A stretch of 64,000 bases of DNA, taken from the NCBI GenBank assembly GCA_043289735.1, contig CP171343.1, positions 992,001 to 1,056,000 on the forward strand, read 5' to 3'. The position numbers were made by a program, and so were the translations under genes. The DNA is from Acetilactobacillus jinshanensis_A (GTDB lineage Bacteria; Bacillota; Bacilli; Lactobacillales; Lactobacillaceae). The notes under the pieces were generated by a model. It was given only the letters and a program-made list of their open reading frames with translations, made no database searches and was not told the DNA's origin. Shown here piece after piece: positions 27,006 to 35,358 of this stretch; within the stretch, counting starts at the first letter, position 1, and the number at the start of each line of letters is the position of its first letter.

Positions 27006-29606
27006 TTAGTTGCTACTAGAGAAAATTTTAATCAATGACGGGTGTTTACCTTTAGTATTGACGTGCTGATTAACTAGCAATAATAGCTGAAGCATGGTGA
27101 AGATTAACGAACTTCGCTTTCGATAAACGATATAACGAGGCTTCCATGCCGAGACGAACTTATTCTTATATTCTCGTAAGCCCTGGAAACTATAAAACTT
27201 ATAACCGTACTTAAAAATCAAATGGGCCAATCGTTCGTCCATAAAACTAAATTTAGATTCACCAACGTTAGACAACGGTGCCATCCCTAAATTAAAGATC
27301 TTGTAACCGTCATCACGAGCTTTTTTAAACAGCGAAATAAAGATTCCGTCCATAATTCCGGACGGAGCGCTCTTTAACGAACGCATTAAATCAATCGACG
27401 TAACGTTATGGTTACCGTTCGGCATCAAATTAGCAAACGAAATGATCTTACCTTTCGGGTCCTTCATAATCGCAACCGGGGCCTGGCTAAGATAATAATC
27501 ATCAAAGTAGCCTAACGAAAAGCCCTTTTCGTGACTATCACCTAGCCAGTCATCAGAAATGTGCCGTAACGTCTTCATAAACTCCGGCTTAAACGGCGGT
27601 TTAACGATCTCAAATTGATAATGATTACGTTCGAACTTATGGATCAAAGCTCGGTCACCACGGTGCTTACTGCCGACTAAACTAAAGTTTGGCAAATCCA
27701 CGAAGCCTTCTTCACCGAACTTAGTGAAGTCAAAGCCTTTTTCGTGAAGCAGCATGGTAAACCGTTCGCCCACTTCGTAAAAGACCAGCGACATCCCTAA
27801 TTTATCAGCATCGTCCATAAACTGATCGATGGCGGGACCGACCTTAGCCATGTTACCGACGGGTTCACCCATGACGACCAATTTATTGGCTTTCGGCTTG
27901 AACATGAAAAATAACTGATCCTGATGATTTTCACGATAGAAGTAAATCTGCTTATCACGCACGAAGGCTAAATGACTGATTTCGTTACCGCCAAATTTCT
28001 TAATGACGTTACGAACTCGTTTGGCCGTCTTAGCATTAAACGGCTGATTAAGCCAGGCCACATTTTTATGGGATAAGAACCGATAAATAATAATGACGAT
28101 CAAAATCGCAACTAACAAGCCTAAGAATCCGGCAAACCAGACTTGATACGACGGAAATAGATAGGTGTTAGAGAAATGCAAGAAAGCATAACGATATCTC
28201 GTGTAAATCCCCACGAAAGAATAAATAATAAAGGTCAAGGTGAAAATGACGGTATCCATGATCTTTTGGCCCCACGAATAGGTCAGCTTTTCACGATAGA
28301 GACAGCCCTTCGATAGCCATAGGCAGATTAAGATTATGGCGAAAGTAATGCACATGCTGACCGGAAAGTCTTCCTTCCAGAGTGAATTGGCCATAGCAAT
28401 CACCATCACGATTGCCGTCGGCCAGAACGCCTTCTTAATCCGGGAACCGATCCCGCGGGCTAACCCGATAAAGATAAAGGCAAAAATCATGTTCGTCAAC
28501 TGATCCAGGAAGTAAAACGTATAAGGTTCTAACGATAGATAGAATTTATTAACTAAAGCAAAATTAGGTACGGTAGCTAATAACAGCATCATAATTGCCG
28601 AGAAGTACATAAAAATCGTTAAAATAATCTGGGCCGTTCGCTGAAGAATGGTGGCCGGGATTCCGTCTAACGATTTATTGATCCGATGAGCCGTATCGTT
28701 GATCAAAAGCACAATACCGACCGTGACCGGAGCAATATAATAGAAGGCTCGATATAAAAGATCCCAAGCGGTTGCTACGCTGATGGGCAAACCCATGGCT
28801 TTTAATTCAAGGATCATGATAGCGTCAAAGCCACCGAGGCCGCCGGGCATCATTGAGACGACCCCCGCCACGTTCGCAATGATAAAGAGCGGAAAAACGT
28901 TAACTAAATCAACGTTAACGTGCATAAAGGCCCCGATAATGATGAACATGGCGGCACAACCGCCCCATTCACAGCAGGAGCCGATAATTAATTTAATTTC
29001 CCGGTTTAGCGTTAGATCATTAAAGAAACTTAAATTCTTCATTCGAGTGAAGACAAAGATAGCCGGGAAGTAGATTCCACCAGCTAGCATGATGTACCAA
29101 TAGCGACTTAATCGGGGATCAACATGAAAGCCAAAGACCATCACCAACGCAACTAAGCAATAGGTTGATAATCCAGCTAACAAGAACAAAGCAACTTTCG
29201 ATAACGCATAAATGATCTGCTTTTTGGAAGCACCTTTACTATAGAAATGAGCTCGTAAGCTGGACCCTAAGAAGCCGCCGAAGCCGGCAATGTTAGTCAT
29301 GGTGTTAACGATCCAGCCACTTTTGACGATATAACCGGTCTTAAAATGACTGGGCAGTAAATCCACCATCGAAAAATCATAAGTCAGCATGGGTAGGACC
29401 GAAATAAAGCCCAGCACCAGAAGAATCAATAATGATCCCGGCGTTTGGGTCCGAAAGCCTTCAAGCATTTTAGGTCCGCGAACGTCGGAAACGATTCCCG
29501 AGCACACGTAGATAACCACACACAAAACAAACAGGACGAACAGAAGTTTAATCGCCGTAAAGTGCTTATTAATAAAATTAACCGTCCGATGATATAACGT
29601 TTTCAA
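27006..29606 (-). CDS. mprF: Phosphatidylglycerol lysyltransferase/flippase MprF
   Basis: Transfers lysine (or another amino acid) from aminoacyl-tRNA to phosphatidylglycerol and flips it outward, lowering surface charge and sensitivity to cationic peptides. The 866-residue protein has ~14 membrane segments in the first ~500 residues, including the flippase block MMPGGLGGFDAIMI. The cytosolic GNAT-like synthase domain contains KPKANKLVVMGEPVGNM and SLKSAPSGIMDGIFI and ends RLAHLIFKYGYKFYSFQGLREY. Amino-acid specificity cannot be read by eye. Full length. Confidence 0.95.
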   Translation of the reverse strand: MKTLYHRTVNFINKHFTAIKLLFVLFVLCVVIYVCSGIVSDVRGPKMLEGFRTQTPGSLLILLVLGFISVLPMLTYDFSMVDLLPSHFKTGYIVKSGWIVNTMTNIAGFGGFLGSSLRAHFYSKGASKKQIIYALSKVALFLLAGLSTYCLVALVMVFGFHVDPRLSRYWYIMLAGGIYFPAIFVFTRMKNLSFFNDLTLNREIKLIIGSCCEWGGCAAMFIIIGAFMHVNVDLVNVFPLFIIANVAGVVSMMPGGLGGFDAIMILELKAMGLPISVATAWDLLYRAFYYIAPVTVGIVLLINDTAHRINKSLDGIPATILQRTAQIILTIFMYFSAIMMLLLATVPNFALVNKFYLSLEPYTFYFLDQLTNMIFAFIFIGLARGIGSRIKKAFWPTAIVMVIAMANSLWKEDFPVSMCITFAIILICLWLSKGCLYREKLTYSWGQKIMDTVIFTLTFIIYSFVGIYTRYRYAFLHFSNTYLFPSYQVWFAGFLGLLVAILIVIIIYRFLSHKNVAWLNQPFNAKTAKRVRNVIKKFGGNEISHLAFVRDKQIYFYRENHQDQLFFMFKPKANKLVVMGEPVGNMAKVGPAIDQFMDDADKLGMSLVFYEVGERFTMLLHEKGFDFTKFGEEGFVDLPNFSLVGSKHRGDRALIHKFERNHYQFEIVKPPFKPEFMKTLRHISDDWLGDSHEKGFSLGYFDDYYLSQAPVAIMKDPKGKIISFANLMPNGNHNVTSIDLMRSLKSAPSGIMDGIFISLFKKARDDGYKIFNLGMAPLSNVGESKFSFMDERLAHLIFKYGYKFYSFQGLREYKNKFVSAWKPRYIVYRKRSSLIFTMLQLLLLVNQHVNTKGKHPSLIKIFSSSN

Positions 29607-29678
29607 AGCAATCCTCCGTAACTATCGATCAAAAGAATATGTTATAAGATACGAATACATCATATTATACCTTATAAG

Positions 29679-29720
29679 AAAAAAGACGTGCAACATTCTA
29701 ACGAATGCTGCACGTCTTTT
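29679..29720 (-). terminator. Terminator of the rplJ-rplL operon
   Basis: Hairpin with arms AAAAGACGTGCAGCATTCGT and its near-perfect complement, followed by a T run on the minus strand, 25 bp after the rplL stop. Confidence 0.92.
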
Positions 29721-29744
29721 GGGTAAATCTTAAGAATTAATAAT

Positions 29745-30113
29745 TTACTTAAGGGTTACGGTACAACCGGCAGCTTCTAAGGTCTTCTTCAACTTAGCAG
29801 CATCGGCTTTCTTAACACCCTTCTTTAAGATGGATGGAGCACCATCAACAAGGTCCTTAGAATCCTTTAAGCCCTTGCCAGTGATGTCATGAACAGCCTT
29901 AATAGCTTTGATCTTAGCTGCACCCGGTTCAGTTAATTCAACATCAAAGGCACTCTTAGCAGCACCACCGTTGCCGTTACCACCGCCAGCAGGAGCAGCT
30001 GCAACTGCAGCCTTAACGCCGAATTCTTTTTCGATAGATTTAACTAAATCGTTTAAATCAGTAATTTTAGCTTCTTTTAATTGAGAAATGATATTATCTT
30101 TATCAAAAGCCAT
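29745..30113 (-). CDS. rplL: 50S ribosomal protein L7/L12
   Basis: Stalk protein that recruits translation GTPases. The 122-residue sequence shows the N-terminal dimer domain, an alanine/glycine-rich hinge (AAAPAGGGNGNGGAAKS) and the conserved C-terminal KIKAIKAVHDITGKGLKDSK. The hinge is glycine-asparagine rich. Ribosome binding site GGAGGAA upstream. Ends the rplJ-rplL operon. Confidence 0.98.
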   Translation of the reverse strand: MAFDKDNIISQLKEAKITDLNDLVKSIEKEFGVKAAVAAAPAGGGNGNGGAAKSAFDVELTEPGAAKIKAIKAVHDITGKGLKDSKDLVDGAPSILKKGVKKADAAKLKKTLEAAGCTVTLK

Positions 30114-30153
30114 GTTAATTTCCTCCTATTATGAATAAATCGATATATTTAAA

Positions 30154-30669
30154 TTAAGCAGCACCTTTGCCAGCTTTGGACTTCTTGTCAGCAAGTGCTT
30201 TAACAATAAGTGCAACTTTTCTGATTGGATCCTGCAATACGTTTGCAAGAGTAGATAGTAATTCTTTGCGACTTGGTAAGGAAGCATAAGTTTGAATAGT
30301 CTTAACAGGGACCATCTTACCGTCGATTATGCCACCTTTAAATTCAATCGTACCTTTAGTAGCTTTAATCATCTTAAGAATAATCTTGGATGGTGCAATT
30401 GGATCCTTAGTAGCAAAAGCAACGGCGGTCGGTCCCTTAGAAAACTTTTCAAAGCCTTTGAAACCGTCTTGTTTGGCGGCACGAATCAAGATATTGTTCT
30501 TAACAACGTGGAAACTAGCGCTGGCTTTGTATAAGGCCTTACGTAACTTAGTCATTTGACCAACTTTTAATCCACGATAGTTAACCACGATGGCTGACTT
30601 AGAATTCTTAAGTAAATCAGCAAATTTCTTAACTTCTTGCTTTTTAGCATCTAATACAGCTTTTTTCAT
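30154..30669 (-). CDS. rplJ: 50S ribosomal protein L10
   Basis: Anchors L7/L12 dimers on the ribosome and represses its own operon by binding the leader. I chose ATG at 30669 (MKKAVLDAKKQEV) because AGGAGG lies 8 nt upstream; a start three codons earlier would overlap that site. The protein shows VVNYRGLKVGQMTKLRKALY and VKNNILIRAAKQ, typical of L10. An L10 leader with attenuator precedes it. Confidence 0.97.
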   Translation of the reverse strand: MKKAVLDAKKQEVKKFADLLKNSKSAIVVNYRGLKVGQMTKLRKALYKASASFHVVKNNILIRAAKQDGFKGFEKFSKGPTAVAFATKDPIAPSKIILKMIKATKGTIEFKGGIIDGKMVPVKTIQTYASLPSRKELLSTLANVLQDPIRKVALIVKALADKKSKAGKGAA

Positions 30670-30722
30670 CAAGTTCACCTCCTAATTCTAACATTAATTC
30701 TTCTTAATCTTTCTTCGGGTAA

Positions 30723-30832
30723 CAAAAAATCCCCATGCCTACCCAGACATAGAGAGAAATCGATAATAATTCAAATTCAATTCCTCGGCAGGCATAATTA
30801 AGATCAAAAATCACCTGAGTCTTGGGTAGAAT
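30723..30832 (-). promoter_or_regulatory. Ribosomal protein L10 leader (autoregulatory attenuator)
   Basis: The minus-strand leader contains ACCCAAGACTCAGGTG, then TTAATTATGCCTGCCGAGG, and finally GTCTGGGTAGGCATGGGGA followed by six T. ATGCCTGCC and GGTAGGCAT can pair to form a terminator, while the upstream part matches the Firmicutes L10 leader. Binding of L10-L12 would favour termination before rplJ-rplL. Confidence 0.85.
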
Positions 30833-30903
30833 CAATTACATGATTAAATATATCATAACTTAACCAAATATTCAAATGAGGATTTTGAAAACGCTATTAA
30901 AAG

Positions 30904-31602
30904 TTACTTATCAAAAGAATTTAAATCAACTTTGACACCAGGGCCAAAGGTGGATGATACCGAAATGTTAGTAATGTAATCACCTTTGACCGATGATGGA
31001 CGATTCTTAACGATTACGTCTTCGATTGCCTTAAAGTTCTGAACTAATTTCTTAGCATCGAAAGAAACTTTACCGATAACAACGGCAACGTTACCATCAC
31101 GGTCGGTTCGGTAAGTAACCTTACCGGACTTAGAATCCTTGACCGCTTTGGAAACGTTCATCGTAACGGTTCCGGTCTTTGGGTTTGGCATTAAGCCCTT
31201 AGGCCCTAAAATACGGCCTAAACGACCTACGGTTGGCATCATATCAGGCGTTGCAATAGCAACGTCAAAGTCTAACCAGCCGCCTTGAATCTTTTTAGCT
31301 AAATCATCGGAGCCCACGTAATCAGCACCGGCTGCTTTAGCAGCTTTGGCGTTAGCACCTTTAGCAAATACGATCACGGTCTGTTTTTTACCAGTACCGT
31401 TTGGTAATACTAAAGCACCACGTAATTGCTGATCAGCTTGCTTAGTATCAACGTTTAAGTTAAATGCAACTTCAACGGTTGAATCAAAGTTAGCGTAATC
31501 GATCTTCTTAACTAAATTAATGGCATCGTCAACAGGGTAAGCCTTACTTTGGTCAACCTGCTTCAATGCTTTTTGATACTTTTTACCTCTTCTACGAGCC
31601 AT
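30904..31602 (-). CDS. rplA: 50S ribosomal protein L1
   Basis: Binds 23S rRNA at the L1 stalk. The 232-residue protein begins MARRRGKKYQKALKQVD and contains the L1 signature GRLGRILGPKGLMPNPKTG (~125-143). Ribosome binding site AAGGAGG. It lies 82 bp after rplK; the L10 leader separates it from rplJ. Confidence 0.98.
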   Translation of the reverse strand: MARRRGKKYQKALKQVDQSKAYPVDDAINLVKKIDYANFDSTVEVAFNLNVDTKQADQQLRGALVLPNGTGKKQTVIVFAKGANAKAAKAAGADYVGSDDLAKKIQGGWLDFDVAIATPDMMPTVGRLGRILGPKGLMPNPKTGTVTMNVSKAVKDSKSGKVTYRTDRDGNVAVVIGKVSFDAKKLVQNFKAIEDVIVKNRPSSVKGDYITNISVSSTFGPGVKVDLNSFDK

Positions 31603-31684
31603 CGAAAATTCCTCCTTATTGTGGTTGTAACGGAAATATAACCTTCCACTAATGCATTATTAATGCAGAGATCAAAGGCTTATA

Positions 31685-32107
31685 TTATTTGACGGTAATG
31701 CCCATACTACGAGCGGTACCTTCAACCATTTTCATTGCTGAATCAATACTACTAGCGTTAAGATCCTTCAACTTAGTTTGAGCAATCTTCTTAACGTCGT
31801 CTTTAGTAACACTGCCCACTTTCTTGGTATTAGGTGTGCCAGATCCATTCTTAATTCCAGCGGCTTTCTTTAATAAATCAGATGCTGGTGGAGTCTTAAC
31901 AACGAATGAAAACGTGTGATCTCCATATACACTAATAACAACGGGGACAACGGTGCCTTTTTGACTAGCAGTTTTAGCATTGAATTGCTTAGTAAAGCCC
32001 ATAATGTTGATACCAGCTTGACCTAAAGCAGGTCCAACCGGGGGAGCAGGTGTTGCTTTACCTGCTGGAATTTGTAATTTAATTACGTTAGCTACTTGTT
32101 TTGCCAC
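31685..32107 (-). CDS. rplK: 50S ribosomal protein L11
   Basis: Component of the GTPase-associated centre. The conserved start is VAKQVANVIKLQIPAG with PAPPVGPALGQAGINIMGF. I place the start at GTG 32107, preceded by AAGGAGG at good spacing, giving 141 residues as usual; the frame is open further upstream but that part is not conserved. C-terminal motif AIKNG-like AAGIKNGSGTPN present. Confidence 0.97.
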   Translation of the reverse strand: MAKQVANVIKLQIPAGKATPAPPVGPALGQAGINIMGFTKQFNAKTASQKGTVVPVVISVYGDHTFSFVVKTPPASDLLKKAAGIKNGSGTPNTKKVGSVTKDDVKKIAQTKLKDLNASSIDSAMKMVEGTARSMGITVK

Positions 32108-32230
32108 GAGACATTCCTCCTTAAGTCCGTGTGTGGTCATAAAGGAGATTAAAATTTCTCCTCCCACATAAGTGAGTTAACACACATTTAAAAATATAGC
32201 ATAATTTGGTAACAAAAACAATGGCTATAA

Positions 32231-32794
32231 TTATTCAACGGGCTTAACTTCGCCGAATTTTAACTGAGTATTGGTTTCTCGACCAAACATGTTGATATTA
32301 ACGTTTAATTTAGCCTGATCGCTATTAATGTTGGTAATCTTACCGGATAAGCCAGAAAAAGCTCCCGCCGTAATGGTTACGGTATCGCCAACTTTAGCGT
32401 TCAACTTGGTTTCGTTTTCAGGCTTCTTTTCGTGAAGACGGTTCAAAATCAACTTAACTTCACTGTTTAATAACGGAACCGGTTTACTGCCTTGACCGTG
32501 TGATCCTAAAAATCCGGTTACACCCGGAGTGTTTCGAACGATGTACCAGGACTGATCAGTCATGATCATTTCCACGATAACGTATCCCGGAAAGGTCTTA
32601 TCCATCTTAAGAGTCTTTTTACCTTTTTTATCCGTAACCCGTTCAGGTGTAGCAGGAATTACTACTCTAAAAATATAGTTAGTCATTCCCATTGATTTTT
32701 CTCTGGATTCTAGGTTAGCCTTAACCCGATCTTCGTATCCAGAGTATGTATGAACGACATACCATCGTTTTTCAGGTTTTTCAGCAGATTCCAT
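32231..32794 (-). CDS. nusG: Transcription termination/antitermination protein NusG
   Basis: Binds RNA polymerase and modulates pausing and termination. The 187-residue protein shows the NGN domain (RWYVVHTYSGYEDRVKANLE, FPGYVIVEMIMTDQSWYIVRNTPGVTGFLG; quoted parts short of the whole) and the KOW domain VGDTVTITAGAFSGLSGKI. It follows secE as in nearly all bacteria. Confidence 0.97.
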   Translation of the reverse strand: MESAEKPEKRWYVVHTYSGYEDRVKANLESREKSMGMTNYIFRVVIPATPERVTDKKGKKTLKMDKTFPGYVIVEMIMTDQSWYIVRNTPGVTGFLGSHGQGSKPVPLLNSEVKLILNRLHEKKPENETKLNAKVGDTVTITAGAFSGLSGKITNINSDQAKLNVNINMFGRETNTQLKFGEVKPVE

Positions 32795-32860
32795 TAGAAT
32801 TTTGCTCCTTTTACTCTAACTAAACGCTCTTAATTATATCATAACGATATTTAACGCTTT

Positions 32861-33034
32861 TTATAATAAGCCTAATAGAGATTGTAAAATACTATCAACA
32901 ATTGCAAAAAAGATTGCAAAGAAAATTGAAGTTCCGATAACGGTACAAGTATCACGCTTGGTCTGATGAACGTTGGGCCAAACGACTTTTTTCATTTCTT
33001 CTTTAACGGATTTTAAAAATTTAATTAATCTCAT
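32861..33034 (-). CDS. secE: Preprotein translocase subunit SecE
   Basis: Small clamp subunit of SecYEG. Translation from ATG 33034 gives 57 residues: MRLIKFLKSVKEEMKKVVWP, then one membrane helix (TVIGTSIFFAIFFAIVDSIL) and LLGLL. The EMKKVVWP motif is diagnostic. AGGAT-type ribosome binding site upstream. It sits between rpmG and nusG, the canonical location. Confidence 0.95.
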   Translation of the reverse strand: MRLIKFLKSVKEEMKKVVWPNVHQTKRDTCTVIGTSIFFAIFFAIVDSILQSLLGLL

Positions 33035-33049
33035 TTTATCCTCCCATAA

Positions 33050-33208
33050 TCAGCAGCGTGTTTCTTTGTGTAACGTGTATTTACCACAATGTTTACAGAA
33101 TTTTCTTAATTCTAAACGCTTCGGATTATTAGGATTGACGGTAATCGTATAATTTCTAGCTCCGCAAACGGTGCAAGCTAGAGCTGCCCTTCTTTTATTA
33201 GTCGACAT
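33050..33208 (-). CDS. rpmG: 50S ribosomal protein L33 (zinc-binding type)
   Basis: A 52-residue ribosomal protein from ATG 33208: MSTNKRRAALACTVCGARNY ... CKHCGKYTLHKETRC. Two CxxC pairs show the zinc-containing C+ form. GGAGGTAATT upstream. Neighbour of secE-nusG as usual. Confidence 0.95.
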   Translation of the reverse strand: MSTNKRRAALACTVCGARNYTITVNPNNPKRLELRKFCKHCGKYTLHKETRC

Positions 33209-33258
33209 CTAATTACCTCCATAACGCAAAGTAATACTATCATTTCACAAGTAAACAG

Positions 33259-33548
33259 TCAATCAGGCCCGTGCTCTCGCAAGTTTTTAAATTTCAGCTT
33301 ACAGCGTTCAAACGCATTTTTCACCTTTGCTTTAGCATCCCTCAAGACGTCATCATAATAATCTTGATTCGCGCTGTACGACGTCAAGCAATTATTTGGG
33401 ATCCGCTTCTTAGCACTTGTTTTCCGAATAAAATCATAAAACCGGTTCTTCAGACAACTTCGGTAATAAACGCCAAAATTAATACCAAGGCCGCTTCCTG
33501 TTTCCAATCATCAAAATCCATATCAGAGAAGTTAGAAAATAAATCTAA
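33259..33548 (-). pseudogene. sigH: Relic of a SigH/ComX-like sigma factor
   Basis: Two frames hold parts of a small sigma-70-family protein: DLFSNFSDMDFDDWKQEAALVL (region 2 start) from 33545, then NFGVYYRSCLKNRFYDFIRKT, SAKKRIPNNCLTSYSAN to 33259. The N-terminus, ~15-20 residues inside region 2 and all of region 4 are missing. The location between yacP and rpmG is where lactobacilli carry sigH. In relatives SigH/ComX drives late competence genes; its loss matches the comF relics. Confidence 0.72.
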
Positions 33549-34138
33549 AATATTTTTATTTTAATTATTAATTTATCAAAAAGTGAATTACTTAACAAGC
33601 AATCATTAAAGATTACTTCTTTAATGATTCGATTCCGCAGTTTTGATAGCGCCGATAACTGCTTATCGTTCCACGGAACTTTTCGGACCATATTCTGACT
33701 CTGATAGTTCTGAACCTGACGATTAACTTCGTAACGAGTCTGTTTAATATGATCCCAGAGTTCACTATCGGGCATTCGCAACGCGCCGGCCGAAAAAACG
33801 GTCCACTGTTCAGCGTCATCACTGGTGACCACCACGATCTGAACGAACCGCGATTGCTTACGGCGAACCAAGGCTTCGATATAACTATCGGCCGTTTCAT
33901 CCTTTCGGGTCCAAACCACGTCTAGATTATAACGTTTATCCTTCTGGGACAGGCCCGGAACGTACATAGCGTCAAAGACCACGATCATCGGAATGTTTCG
34001 GTACTTCTTATAATCCGAAAGTTCACGAAGCAGTTCATCCCGGGCATCCGAAAGGCGATTAGCTAACTTAAGGCGATTTAAATGCGGCCACTGACCGATC
34101 ACGTTATACGCATCGATTACTAAAATGGTCTTTTTCAT
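33545..34138 (-). CDS. yacP: NYN/PIN-domain ribonuclease YacP (Rae1-like)
   Basis: Probable ribosome-associated endoribonuclease of the Rae1/YacP family. The 197-residue frame begins MKKTILVIDAYNVIGQWPHL (conserved Asp/Asn), with IVVFDAMYVPG, DETADSYIEALV and VVVTSDDAEQWTVF, the NYN catalytic acids. Family proteins end near VPWNDKQLSALSKLR (~residue 170). The last ~27 residues are AT-rich and run into the sigH relic, suggesting loss of the normal stop. Confidence 0.9.
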   Translation of the reverse strand: MKKTILVIDAYNVIGQWPHLNRLKLANRLSDARDELLRELSDYKKYRNIPMIVVFDAMYVPGLSQKDKRYNLDVVWTRKDETADSYIEALVRRKQSRFVQIVVVTSDDAEQWTVFSAGALRMPDSELWDHIKQTRYEVNRQVQNYQSQNMVRKVPWNDKQLSALSKLRNRIIKEVIFNDCLLSNSLFDKLIIKIKIF

Positions 34139-34191
34139 TTAAATCACCTCCTAAACTTCAAATTATTAATATTCAATCATCAAGATTTTAA

Positions 34192-34944
34192 TCATAATGA
34201 ATGCCGCGAATTAAAACCCTGGTACATAACTAAGCCGGCCGCAACGCTCGCGTTCAAGCTTTGAATTTTACCCAGCATCGGAATCGTTAGCATTTCATCC
34301 ATTTGTTTCTTCAACAACGGTGAAATACCTTTGCCTTCGTTACCGATCACTAAAGCCACGGGCCCTTTAGCGTTCCAGCGACGGTAATCAACACCGTTAA
34401 CGTCGGTTCCAAAGACCCAGGTACCCATTTTCTTTAGTTTTTTAACGGTCTTAACCAGATTCGTAACCCGAACAACGGGAACCCGTTCGATCGCACCGGC
34501 CGAAGCCTTCGCAACGGTCGACGTTAAACCGACGGCCCGGCGCTTAGGAATAATGACGCCGGTAACACCCGTTGCGTCTGCCGTTCGTAACATCGAACCT
34601 AGATTATGCGGATCTTCAATTCGATCCAAAATTAGAAAGAACGGCGCCGTCTTCATTTCATGAGCGTGGTGCAGAGTATCGTCCAGCGTAAAGTACTTAT
34701 AAGCCGCGATCGCTAAGACAACTCCCTGATGATTTTGATGATCCGATAGGTAATCCAGCTTCTGCCGGGGAACTTTCGAAATCACCAGATGACGTTCTTT
34801 GGATAACTTAACGATCTCGTTAATGATGTCATCGTATTTAACGTTTTCCTGTAAATAGACCTTATTAATACTCTGCTGCCTATTTCGTAAAGCGGAGACC
34901 GCCGGATGACGGCCGATAATTAAATCACTTTGGTTATTTTTCAT
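34192..34944 (-). CDS. rlmB: 23S rRNA (guanosine-2'-O)-methyltransferase RlmB (SpoU/TrmH family)
   Basis: 2'-O-methylates G2251-type positions of 23S rRNA. Start chosen at ATG 34944 (MKNNQSDLIIGRHPAVSALR), overlapping the mrnC stop by 11 bp. SPOUT motifs: LDRIEDPHNLGSMLRTADA, VALVIGNEGKGISPLL and IPMLGKIQSLNASVAAGLV. An N-terminal substrate-binding domain precedes. Conserved neighbour set cysS-mrnC-rlmB-yacP. Confidence 0.95.
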   Translation of the reverse strand: MKNNQSDLIIGRHPAVSALRNRQQSINKVYLQENVKYDDIINEIVKLSKERHLVISKVPRQKLDYLSDHQNHQGVVLAIAAYKYFTLDDTLHHAHEMKTAPFFLILDRIEDPHNLGSMLRTADATGVTGVIIPKRRAVGLTSTVAKASAGAIERVPVVRVTNLVKTVKKLKKMGTWVFGTDVNGVDYRRWNAKGPVALVIGNEGKGISPLLKKQMDEMLTIPMLGKIQSLNASVAAGLVMYQGFNSRHSL

Positions 34945-35350
34945 ATTGAACTCGCCCCGCGTCAACTTGTTTGATGCACCAGTCACAGAACTTCGTTACT
35001 CGCTGATGCTGATTACTCAAGTCTAAATAACCCAAAACCGCTTCAAAGCCGGTCGAAATTCGATAGGTGATAACGCTGGTGTGCTTAGCATGAGTATGAC
35101 TTTTGGCGTTTCGGCCCCGTTTAAAGACCGAGATTTCATCGGGCTTTAAGAAATGATCCTTCTTCATTAAAGCGATCAAACCGGCCTGAGCCTTAGCCGA
35201 AACGTAATCCGTAGCCCTTTTCTGTAAACGCCACGGCTTAGTAATTCCTAAAGCCAATAAATGCCGACGAATCGGTGTTTCGTAAACGGCATCCCCTAAA
35301 TAAGCCAGAGCGATTCCGTTAATTTGATTATAATCTACATCTTCATCCAT
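34934..35350 (-). CDS. mrnC: Mini-ribonuclease III
   Basis: Dimeric RNase III-like enzyme without the dsRNA-binding domain that matures 23S rRNA. The 138-residue protein has GIALAYLGDAVYETPIRRHL (catalytic Asp) and KRGRNAKSHTHAKHT and the C-terminal FEAVLGYLDL with its catalytic Glu. Directly downstream of cysS (8 bp). Confidence 0.95.
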   Translation of the reverse strand: MDEDVDYNQINGIALAYLGDAVYETPIRRHLLALGITKPWRLQKRATDYVSAKAQAGLIALMKKDHFLKPDEISVFKRGRNAKSHTHAKHTSVITYRISTGFEAVLGYLDLSNQHQRVTKFCDWCIKQVDAGRVQYEK

Positions 35351-35358
35351 ATACTTTG

